Shown here piece by piece: positions 32,901-41,858 of a stretch of DNA of 64,000 nucleotides (position 1 is its first letter; each line of letters starts with the position of its first letter). The stretch spans positions 1,401,598 to 1,465,597 of the forward strand of contig ML661799.1 in the NCBI GenBank assembly GCA_007570785.1, given 5' to 3'. The translations under genes were made by a program, and so were the position numbers. The notes beneath the pieces were generated by a model that was not told the DNA's origin, did not search any database, and saw nothing but the letters and a program-made list of their open reading frames with translations. Source of the stretch: Antilocapra americana. Lineage: Eukaryota; Chordata; Mammalia; Artiodactyla; Antilocapridae.

Positions 32901-33713
32901 ATAAAAGCACGAATAAACAAATGAGACCTAATTAAAATTAAAAGCTTCTGCACAACAAAGGAAACTATAAGCAAGGTGAAAAGACAGCCTTCAGAATGGG
33001 AGAAAATAATAGCCAGTGAAGCAACGGACAAACAATTGATCTCAAAAATATACAAGCAACTCCTGCAGCTCCATTCTAGAAAAATAAACGACCCAATCAA
33101 AAAGTGGGCCAAAGAACTTAACAGACATTTCTCCAAAGAAGACATGAAAATGGCTAACAAACACATGAAAAGATGCTCAACATCACTCATCATCAGAGAA
33201 ATGCAAGTCAAAACTACAATGAGGTACCACTTTACACCAGTCAGAATGGCTGCAATCCAAAAATCTACAAGCAATAAATGCTGGAGAGGATGTGGAGAAA
33301 AGGGAACCCTCTTACACTGTCGGTGGGAATGCAAACTAGTACAGCCATTATGGAAAACAGTGTGGAGATTCCTTAAAAAACTGCAAATAGAACTGCCATA
33401 TGACCCAGCAATCTCACTCCTGGGCATACACACCAAGGAAACCAGAATTGAAAGAGACACGTGTACCCCAATGTTCATCACCGCATTGTTTACAATAGCC
33501 AGGACATGGAAGCAACCCAGATGCCCATCAACTGACAAATGGATAAGAAAGCTGTGGTACATATACACAATGGAATATTACTCAGCATTAAAAAAAAATT
33601 CATTTGAAGCAGTTCTACTCAGGTGGACAGAACTGGAGCCTATTATCCAGAGTGAAGTAAGCCAGAAGGAAAAACAACAATACAGTATACTAACGCATAT
33701 ATATGGAATTTAG
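29911..33713 (+). pseudogene. L1 ORF2 (endonuclease-reverse transcriptase), frameshifted
   Basis: The first frame is 833 codons and starts with the ATG at 29911, in a TAAATGG context. The apurinic-type endonuclease residues are all present: N13, E42, D144 (GDFNT), D204 (RIDHI) and H229 (SDHN). Reverse transcriptase has FADD at residues 694-697. A one-base loss near 32390 shifts the frame, and TAG at 32426-32428 and TGA at 32922-32924 (a Trp position) add stops. The distal frame still encodes the cysteine-rich end CX3CX7HX4C (33281-33334) and ends at 33713. L1 ORF2 is normally about 1,275 residues. The protein would make target-primed cDNA; this copy cannot encode a full one. Confidence 0.93.
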
Positions 33714-34084
33714 AAAGATGGTAACGAGAACCCTGCATGCGAGACAGCAAAAGAAACGCAGATGTATAGAACAGTCTCGTGGACTCTGTGGAAGAGGGCA
33801 AGGGTGGGATGATATGGGAGAATGGCATTGAAACATGTTAATTATCATATGTGAAATCAATCGCCAGCCCAGGGTTGATGCTCAGGGCTGGTGCACCGAG
33901 ATGACCCAGGGGGAGGGAACCAGGGGGGGGGGGGGGGGGGGGGTTCTGGAGGGGGAGCATATGTATACCCATGGCGGCTTCATGTCAATGTATGGCAAAA
34001 CCAACACAATAAAGTAAAGAAAATTAAAAAAAAAAAATCAAGAAAAAAAATAAATAAATAAAAATTTAATTTGAAAAAAAAAAC
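33714..34084 (+). repeat. L1 3' UTR with poly(G) and A-rich tail
   Basis: After the ORF2 stop comes ATTAATTATC-type spacer, then G21 at 33923-33943 and GGAGGGGGAGC, then AATAAAGTAAAG and an impure A tail. G-rich polypurine tracts are a known feature of mammalian L1 3' UTRs; here it is an uninterrupted G run. Confidence 0.85.
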
Positions 34085-34160
34085 AAATTATCACATTGTT
34101 CACCTTAAGCCTGAACAATTTATATGTTAATTTTATCTTAATGAAGCTGGAAAAAAACCC
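34085..34160 (+). mobile_element. L1M 3' UTR, right part
   Basis: ATTATCACATTGTTCACCTTAAG, then ATATGTTAATTTTATCTTAA and GAAGCTGGAAAAAA complete the L1M 3' UTR cut at 29777. Confidence 0.75.
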
Positions 34161-34324
34161 AAATTAGTGTAACTATATGAATATTCATCAATAAATTTTA
34201 ATATGTAAAGCAATATTAAAAGTGAGCAGCACTTAATAATAATAAAAAGTTCAGTTTACCAAAAATATATAATGCTAAATTTGTGTGTACCTAATAACTT
34301 GGTCTCAAATCAGAATACACTGAC

Positions 34325-34665
34325 ACAAAGAACCCCTGCTTCTGAGACTCAGGCTCTCCTCTTCTAATTTTAGGTTGTCTGTGTGCATTTCTATGTACGC
34401 CTGTGGGAAGCGTTGAGTGCGGAACAGGTATGGTGGGTGGTGGTGATGAGAACTGGTCTGCTCCTCAGCAGGATTTCAGTTCAGCCCGATCTGTCAAAGA
34501 CAGGAAATGAATGGCACTATGGTTACTTTCTCAATGCCACTGCTACTCTTGGCATTGAGAAGACTGAGCCGTCAGTCAGTTGCTTTCCCGTTCATGTTAT
34601 GTTGTTAAAGAATGCTTGGTTCACTGAGGATTTATTAAGCAGTGTATAGTTGTATATTCAGATTT
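34325..34665. other. Unassigned insert in L1M, with an 88-codon frame
   Basis: L1M endonuclease sequence breaks off near 34320 and resumes near 34965. The first part of this gap has no recognised family. A frame at 34383-34649 (88 codons, ATG to TAG) shows no signal peptide, membrane segment or domain that I recognise. I treat it as noncoding. Confidence 0.45.
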
Positions 34666-34922
34666 AAGATTTTTTTCTTTTTCTTTTTTTTGGAGCAGAG
34701 AAAGGTTTATTGCAAGGCCATGCAAGAAGATGAGTGGCTCATGCCCTAAATGTCTCAAGCTCCCCAAGGTTTTTGGCAAAACAAAGCCAGACACATTTCA
34801 ACTGAAATTTAAACATTTAAGGATAGTCTTTGTATCTATAAATAATAGGCTGACTCCTTCCTCCATTTTTTCTGAAACATACACTCTTCTCAATCTGTCA
34901 CAGGCCTGCTTTTGAAAAAATA
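34666..34922 (-). mobile_element. Poly(A)-ended retrocopy of unknown source
   Basis: On the minus strand the end reads GCAATAAACCTTTCTCTGCTCC and then a poly(A)-like run (plus-strand T run at 34670-34692), so an AATAAA lies about 16-20 nt before an A tail. CAGATTT occurs at both borders (34659-34665 and 34923-34929) as a possible target duplication. This is the signature of a 5'-truncated reverse-transcribed RNA of about 235 nt. The end also resembles the R region of some retroviral LTRs, so the source is open. Confidence 0.5.
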
Positions 34923-36832
34923 CAGATTTTTTTTTAAAAATTTAAAAAATAAAGAATGTAAATATTGATACTACTACAAGAGAAATTCTAAGGCAAATCA
35001 CACAATAGCATATTATAGCATTCCTCACTCCATAATTGAACAAATAAATTCAGTAAAGCTGTAAAATATTTCAACAATAGATTGAGAAGCTTGACTTAGC
35101 TGACATATACAGAACACTATATTCAATAACTGTGTAATACAAAATCTTTCTTAGCATACATGGAAGAGTTACAAAAGCACAAGAATATATAATGGCTCTA
35201 AGTTAAGTTTCAAAAATTTCAAAAAATTAAAACAATACAGATTGTGATTACAGTGCAATTAAGCTAGATATCAATAGTAAGATTGGTAAATCACTATGTT
35301 TAGAAATTAAGCAGTATACTTTTGAATAGTCTGTAGATCAAAGAAGAAAACTAAAATAGCAATTCAAAAAATATTTTCATATTCATGATAGTGAAAATGC
35401 TATAGGTCAAAATTAACAAGATACAGCTAAAGCAACACCTCCAAGAAAGCTTAGAAAACAAGAAAGACTAAAAATTAATTAAATTATCTACCACAAGAAG
35501 TTTTTTACACTTCTTTTCTTTAACATTAACCCATTGAAGGAAAAGAGATGAAATAATAGAGGTTTGAGTCAAAATCAATAAAATAAAATATAAACATAAA
35601 ATAGAATAAACTAAGCCGAACTTTGTTTTTTTTAAAGAGTCAATAAACCTCCAAACAAGAAAAGGGAGAGAAAAAGAGGCACAAATAAATGTTAAAAGTG
35701 AAAAGTCATGACCAAGTTGAGTTTCTTTCAAGAATGCAAAGCTGGTTTAACACTGGAAAATCAATCTGTCAATTCATAACATTAACAGATTAATAAAGAA
35801 AATAATAGGCTCATCTTAGTAGGTTTAAAAATCTCTGGGGGAAAAAAAAATAAACTCCAAGATAAAAACTCACAGGAAAGTAAGAATAGAAAAAAAAATT
35901 CATAATCTGATAAAGAAATCCTTAAAATTCTAAACAAATAGGAACAAAATAGAGGGCAAAAGTAATTTGAAGTATATCATTCATCACACCAAATGTAAAT
36001 GGAATAAAGACTATAACTCCCAATTTTTTAAGAATTCAGTTATATTCTTTTGAATAGAGATGTAACTGGACTATAAGGACATAGAAGAAGGAGGTAAAGA
36101 GAGTTGCTATATATTAATAAAAATTCTTATTCACCAGAAAGCATTACTAATCTAATCTTGTAGACACTGAAAACATAGCTCAAAATACATAAAGCAAATA
36201 TTGTAAGAGTTTTAAGGAGGAATTTACTAATTCACTATTATAATGAGAGGTTTTTAACATACTCTTCTCAAAAAATTGATAGGACAGCCAAAAATCAGCA
36301 AGCAACATAATTTACAAGCTTCATCTAATAAACAACTAATAGAATATTGCACTCATCATTTGGATAACACACATTCTTCTAATATATTCATGAAAGAGTG
36401 ATGGAAATTTACCATGTATATGACTAAAAAGCAACCTTCAAAATGTTTAGAGAATTGGTACCTACAGACAGCACTCTCTGAGCACAAATTCAGTTATAAA
36501 TTAAAGAAAAAAGATAAATTTTAGAATTGCATAATGAATTTTAAAACCTATGATAGTCTTCCCAAAGATATAAAATATAAATCTGATCAAATTTCTATAT
36601 CCATCTACCAATGTCCTGGAAATATAAGCATAGAAGAACATGCTAAATTATACCATGAGAATTCAATCACTAAAACTCAGACCATGATGAAATCTATAGG
36701 ACAAACAACCCAGCTCTTGAGACACAGAAATTTCTGGAGGTGGGAGTACAGAATGGAGGAGAAAATATAAATTAAAAAGACATTTCAACTAGTATCAATG
36801 TATGGATTTAATTTGAATCTTAATTCATACAA

Positions 36833-37316
36833 TCCAGAGACATTATTTTGCTAACAAAGATTCGTCTAGTCAAAGCTATGGTTTTTCCAGTAGTCAGGTA
36901 TGGATGTGAGAGTTGGACTATAAAGAAAGCTGAGCACCAAAAAACTGATGCTTTTGAACCGTGGTGTTGGAGAAGACTCTAGAGTTCTTTGGACTGCAAG
37001 GAGATCCAATCAGTCGATCCTAAAGGAAATCAGTCCTGAGTATTCATTGGAAGGACTGATGCTGAAGCTAAAACTCCAATACTTTGGCCACCTGATGAAA
37101 AGAACTGACTCATTTGAAAAGGCCCTGATGCTGGGAAAGATTGAAGGCAGGAGGAGAAGGGGACGACAGAGGATGGGATGGTTGGATGGCATCACCGACA
37201 CAATGGATGTGAGTTTGAGTAAACTCCAGGAGTTGGCGATGGACAGGGAGGCCTGGTGTATTGCAGTCCATGGGGTCGCAAAGAGTTGGACACGACTGAG
37301 CAACTGAACTGAACTG
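36833..37316 (+). mobile_element. BovB LINE 3' end with target duplication
   Basis: A clean 484-bp copy from GACATTATTTTGCTAACAAAG to the ACTGAACTGAACTG tail. AATTCATACAA is exact at 36822-36832 and 37317-37327. The frame 36948-37307 (119 codons) is the intact BovB C-terminal region with blocks [20 protein letters not shown] and [21 protein letters not shown], ending AKSWTRLSN. No catalytic domain is included. Confidence 0.95.
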
Positions 37317-37387
37317 AATTCATACAAACTGTTGGGGGAAGGCATTGAGAAAAAGTTATATATCCAAATACTTACTGGATTTTAATG

Positions 37388-37540
37388 CTCCCTAGGTTCA
37401 ATCCCTGCGTTGGGAAGATAGCCTGGAGAAGGGAATGGCTACCACTCCAGTATTCTGGCCTGGAGAATTCCATGGACTGTGTAGTCCATGGGGTCACAAA
37501 GAGTCAGACATGACTGAGTGACTTTCACTTTCACTTTACT
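37388..37540 (+). mobile_element. 5'-truncated Bov-tA3-type SINE
   Basis: Starts within the tRNA head (AGGTTCAATCCCTGCGTTGG), then GGCCTGGAGAATTCCATGG, GACTGTGTAGTCCATGGGG and a CACTTTCACTTT tail. The GACTGTGTAGTCC body variant is of the tA3 kind. Confidence 0.88.
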
Positions 37541-37735
37541 TTTTTATTAGTATTACTAAATGAAATAATGTATGGTATTTGCTTCAAAAAAGAGAGAGAT
37601 TAGTATGGTATATAAGTAAAACAAGATTGTTTATGAGCTGTTCATTGCCAACTTTCTGGTAGAAGCATGAGAAGTCATTAAATTATTCTACTTTGCACAT
37701 GTTCAAAATTATTAGTAATGAAATGTTTAAAAGAA

Positions 37736-38973
37736 ACTAATGAATTTGTTTTTCTTTTCTTGTGTGTGTGTGTGTTTTGTCTCTCCCTTGTTTTATTTTT
37801 ATTGTATCGAAGTATAGCAGATTAGAAACTAGCAAATGTAGCCTAAGAGTGAAAATTACAAGCCAGTCTCCCTCATGACCATATGTGCCATTGATTCACT
37901 CATGTTTCTCAACTCCACGTCTGCCCTTTTATACTGTGTTCTGTACTGCTGGGGCTTGAAGTCTACAAACCACATTTCCCAGCTTCCATTGCCAGCTGGC
38001 TCTCTTTTAGAATCAGCTACTGGGAATCTAAAGTTACTGTTGGAAAATCAGAAAGGACAAGCTGAAAGGTTCTTTCTTTGGGCTCCAACAGTGTGGCAGT
38101 CGTTGGTTGTAGGAACAGGAAAAGCAGGGAGAATTTTAACTCCTGAAGCCTGGACCACAGCACCATCTTATTTCCTGGTTCCAGTCCTGGTCAAGACAGC
38201 ACCTTTTGACCAACCACCAGTTGGTCCAGAGCCAGCTTCTCCAATTGCACTGCAGCAGGTGCTGTAATGGGCTTCAACTCAGGGACACTTGAAGCTTCTA
38301 ATCCTGAGATATCACCCCCTTCTTCCTCTGTCCTCCTCCAGGACCTCTACTTCTCCTTCTGCACCTTTAGCAAATGTTCAGCCAGTTCCCTAAGTTGAAT
38401 TCCCTTTATTCAAAATACCTAGAGTGGTTTCTTTATTTCTCTTTCCTAGGGAGAGTGCTTCAGTAATGAGTTTTGGAATTGAGTTGCTGGCCTGTTTGTG
38501 TTTAAGTGCAGTCATAATCTCTTACAGTGGTCCATTACTGTAAATCCACAACTTGCAGTGCCACTGCAGTTTCTCAGAGCATCACTCATGGTTGTTTCGA
38601 ATGCTGTGCTTATTAACGGGCAGGGTTTAGAAGGCTAGGCGGCTGCACTTGACTATTATGACAGAGATGATGACTTATAGAGACTGAGGTAGGCTAGCTA
38701 TTTCTGACCCACACTGGAGAGTTTACACAGAGGAAATGATAAATTTAAAGATTTAAACTTCCAGCATAAATCTGAAAGGAAACTAGAGAGGGTCTATGGC
38801 ACCACTAATATTATCTCTAAATTCTTGTAGCCACAGAGCAGATGTGGCTGAAAAGAAAATTCCAAATGTCATGCGTATGTTGCAGAATTACAATACAAGT
38901 CCAGTTCATAGCTTCACCAATTCTCCTTATAAAAAATAGGACTTGACTCTGAAGGAGTAGAACTTGAGACTTT
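37736..38973. other. Unassigned DNA with a possible LTR remnant
   Basis: A (GT)n stretch sits near 37761-37774. From about 37900 to 38450, CATTTCCCAGCTTCC-type and TACCTAGAGTGGTTTC-type motifs resemble ancient ERVL-like LTRs, but I cannot name one. The 130-codon frame at 37875-38267 falls in this stretch and has no domain. No gene is supported. Confidence 0.4.
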
Positions 38974-39340
38974 GGGACCTCCCTGGTGCTTCAGTGGTGA
39001 GGAATCCACCTGTCGGTGCAGGAGACATGGGTTGATCCCAGATACAGGAAGATCCCACATGCCTCAGAGCAACTAAGCCCATGCGCCACATCTAATGAGC
39101 CTGTGCTCTAGAGCCTGGTAGCCACAAGTACTTAGCCTACACAAGGAAACTACCAAAGCCTGCATGCCCTAGAGCCTGAGCTCCACACAAGGGAAGCCAC
39201 CGCAATGAGAAGCCTGCACACTGCAACGAGAGAGGAGCCCTTGCTTGCCAAAGCTAGAGAAAAGCCCGTGTAGCAACAAAGAACCAGCATAGCCAAAAAT
39301 AATACATAAATAAGAAACTGTAATGTGTTGAAAAAGAAAA
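38974..39340 (+). mobile_element. Full-length CHR SINE
   Basis: GGGACCTCCCTGGTGCTTCA (head), GGAAGATCCCACATGCCTCA, GCAACTAAGCCCATGCGCC, GAAGCCACCGCAATGAGAAG and CAGCATAGCCAAAAATAATAC (tail). About 350 bp with tail, full length for this cetartiodactyl tRNA-Glu-type family. Duplication: AGAACTTGAGACTTT (38959-38973) and AGAACTTGACTTT (39341-39353). Confidence 0.93.
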
Positions 39341-39353
39341 AGAACTTGACTTT

Positions 39354-40182
39354 GAATGGAAACATTTTGCTGGACTTGGAAAAATCTAAGAAACTAAACC
39401 ACTGCCACCCCCCAAGTCACTCTTGCTAAAGAAACAGTTACTTCTACCTTGCCCAGGAAGACTAGCCAACCCTTGTAATAACCTCCTTGAGGAAGCTGTC
39501 TTTCAAGGAATTCTTATACTAAAACTTACCCCATACACACCTATTATTTCCAGATTCGTAACTAAAATCACACCTCAGTAAAAGTCTCATACAAGAGACA
39601 ATAGCTTATACGTATCAAAAGTCATGCGTGTTTCTGTTCATTTATATTATTGGAAACCCAAGAAATATGTATGGAGTGAAGTTCAGAGAGGATGGTATAC
39701 AACTCTTAATAAGGCAGATTTAGCTGAGATTCTTTACTTAATGCATTAGCTTCAGTAGTTAGAAATGCCTCTAACATTTTGCAGTGTTGACTGAAATATG
39801 GACTCTACAATGGTGTATAATAAATGAAATTGATATGCCCAAATTCCCTGGCAGAAAACAGAGGAAAAATTGAGTTGTTGGAACTCCAGAAGCAACAGCA
39901 TTCAATAGTATTACCTTTATATGCCCCCTGGCACCACTGCTTACACAGTGGTGTTTCATAACTGGACAGGACCTGTGGAGGTGAATCCTCTGTGCTTCCT
40001 GTTGGTCTTCTCGGCTTCTGGTCCTTTCCCTGAGCCTGGTCCTCCAGCCTTCCTGCGAGTACTGTGTTTACTTTGATATTCCACCCCAATGTTCCTTTTC
40101 CATTGAAGTTAGCCAAAGTCGCCTGTAACAAAGAAGAGTGAATTATATAATTGGTATTTTTGTCTTTCAGTTACAAAGCTAT
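39354..40182. other. Unassigned DNA
   Basis: Minus-strand frames at 39771-40131 overlap in different phases, and I recognise no protein in them. TATATGCCCCCTGGCACCAC and GTGGAGGTGAATCCTCTGTG near 39918-39990 look like parts of an old repeat, unnamed. Confidence 0.45.
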
Positions 40183-40841
40183 GCAAATAGTCTTGCCATA
40201 TGACCCAGCAATCCCACTGCTGGGCATATACACCGAGGAAACCAGAATTGAAAGAGCCACCTGTACCCCAATGTTCATCGCTGCATTGTTTACAATAGCC
40301 AGGACATGGAAGCAACCTAGATGCCCATCAACTGATGAATGGATAAGAAAGCTGTAGTACATATACACAATGGAATATTACTCAGCATTAAAAAAAATTC
40401 ATTTGAATCAATTCTACTCAGATGGACCGAACTGGAGCCCATTATCCAGAGTGAAGTAAGCCAGAAGCAAAAACAACAATACAGTATATTAACACATATA
40501 TATGGAATTTAGAAAGACGGTAACGAGAACCCAACATGCGAGACAGCAAAAGGAACGCAGATGTATAGAATAGACTCGTGGACTCTGTGAATGAGGGAAA
40601 GGGTGGGATGATATGGGAGAATGGCATTGAAACATGTTAATTATCATATGCCTAATCAATCGCCAGCCCAGGATTGATTCTCGGGGCTGGTGCATCGAGA
40701 TTTCCCAGGGGGGAGGGAGGAGGGAGGGGGGAGGGAGGGGTTTCTGGAGGGGGAGCATATGTAAACCCATGGTGATATCATGGCATTGTATGACAAAAAC
40801 AATAAAAGGGAGGAAAAAAATAAAATAAAATAAAATTTAAA
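40183..40841 (+). mobile_element. L1-BT 3' end, 5'-truncated
   Basis: Starts inside ORF2 (GCAAATAGTCTTGCCATATG) and runs through the ORF2 C-terminus, G-rich 3' UTR and A-rich tail, about 660 bp. It matches 33386-34080 closely over its length. ORF2 carries a stop at 40356 (AGCTGTAG, Trp to stop) and 5 or more differences. Borders AAAGCTAT (40175-40182) and AAAGCCTAT (40842-40850) suggest an imperfect duplication. Confidence 0.93.
40707..40740 (+). repeat. G-rich tract in L1 3' UTR
   Basis: A 34-base run of G clusters (3-6 G) separated by single A residues. It has the composition for an intramolecular G-quadruplex. Confidence 0.85.
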
Positions 40842-41009
40842 AAAGCCTATTTAGTAACTCATACCACATTCATTTTAATTCAATGGTAGCCTCTGTTTCC
40901 AAGGCCACATATGTAGAGAAGACTGGAAAAGTGGGGGTGAGGGTGGCAAATCCAGGAAATGGAAGTAAAATCCATGAGATTTTTCATACCCACCAAGGTA
41001 TAGAAAAAT

Positions 41010-41640
41010 AAAAATTTTGAATTATGTGTTGGTAAGTATGTGAATAGCAGTGGGTGTGTAAATTGGTACAAACATGTTGGAAAACAGTTTCTAGTAATAA
41101 TGGCAATGATATATATCCCTCCATACCCAGCAATATACACACTGTGGGGTTTATCATAGAAAAACTTGCCTGTACACACAGGAGAATGCATGAGAATGTT
41201 CTCAGAAGGATTGTTTGCAATAGCAAAAAAGGGAAAAATGGAAATACTCCCAAATATTCAATCAGGAAAATGGATATCCTATGATATATTCATACAAAGG
41301 ATTTTAAGTGACTATGAAAATAAACTCCATAACACATCAACAAGATAAATCTCAGCAATATGATGTTCAATGAAAAAAAAATCTCCAAAATGTAAAAAAA
41401 TAAAAGGGTGGGGAAGATAAGATAAAGGCAATTCACAGAATATTACAAAGAGTATGATTCCAAATTGGTACAATATTTAAAGCAGGTGAAACTAAACAAT
41501 ATATTGTTTGAGAATACATGCAATAGTGATAAAATTCATGTCGGAGTCACCTCTGAAGAAAGGAGAGGAATGTGAACCAGGAGGTGCACATAGTGAGACT
41601 TCAGAAGGATTGTTAATATTCTACTTTGTAACATATCTTA
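41010..41640 (+). mobile_element. L1M ORF2 C-terminus to 3' UTR
   Basis: AAATTGGTACAAACATGTTGG, CCATACCCAGCAATATACAC, GAAAATGGATATCCTATGAT and GATATATTCATACAAAGGA match the late ORF2 codons of older L1s, and GAGTATGATTCCAAATTGG follows. Heavily diverged. Confidence 0.65.
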
Positions 41641-41647
41641 CATTTTC

Positions 41648-41858
41648 ACTGGAAAAGATTTTGATGATGGAAAAGATTGAAGGCAAAAGAAGAGGAGATA
41701 GCAGAAGATGAGATGGTTAGACAGCATCACCAGTTCAATGGACATGAATTTGAGCAAACTCAGGGAGACAGCAGAGGACAGAAGAGCCTGGCATGCTGTA
41801 GTCCAGGAGGTCACAAAGAGTCAGACACAATTTAGCGATGGAACAAAAACAACAAACA
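41648..41858 (+). mobile_element. BovB 3' end, short
   Basis: CACTGGAAAAGATTTTGATG at the left to AGTCAGACACAATTTAGCGA at the right, about 210 bp, inserted at the end of the L1M fragment. Encodes only the last part of ORF2. Confidence 0.88.

Larger units (their letters stand above)
29778..34084 (+). mobile_element. L1-BT-class LINE-1, 5'-truncated
   Basis: A 4.3-kb young bovid L1 that begins in the inter-ORF region (GCTTTACAGACAAGCAAAAG, an ORF1-proximal sequence) and includes nearly all ORF2, a G-rich 3' UTR and an A-rich tail from about 34010. ORF1 and the 5' UTR promoter are missing, so it cannot start its own transcription. AAATTA at 29772-29777 and 34085-34090 is the likely short target duplication; the flanking L1M 3' UTR reads through. 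Confidence 0.95.
34200..36530 (+). mobile_element. L1M ORF2 debris, rearranged
   Basis: Decayed ORF2 in sense: endonuclease pieces (GTGTGTACCTAATAACTTGG at about 34284; GACATATACAGAACACTATA at 35101), spacer and reverse transcriptase (TCAATAAACCTCCAAACAAG; GGTTTAACACTGGAAAATCA). Endonuclease-like sequence returns at 36120-36500 (ACACATTCTTCTAATATATTC), so two copies or a duplication are involved. The interval 34325-34922 is foreign to the L1. Confidence 0.6.
36560..37735 (+). mobile_element. L1ME-like 3' UTR split by BovB and a SINE
   Basis: ACCATGATGAAATCTATAGG, ACAAACAACCCAGCTCTTGAG (36700-36720) and AGTATCAATGTATGG are typical L1ME 3' UTR. It resumes after BovB at 37328 (GAAAAAGTTATATATCC, then CTTACTGGATTTT) and after the SINE at 37545 (GAAATAATGTATGGTATTTGC, then AAACAAGATTGTTTATGAGC). 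All parts are in consensus order. Confidence 0.72.

Noticed and set aside
32873..33568. 231-codon minus-strand frame with membrane-like composition
   Set aside because: It is the antisense shadow of L1 ORF2. A similar shadow occurs at 40171-40368 over the second L1 copy.
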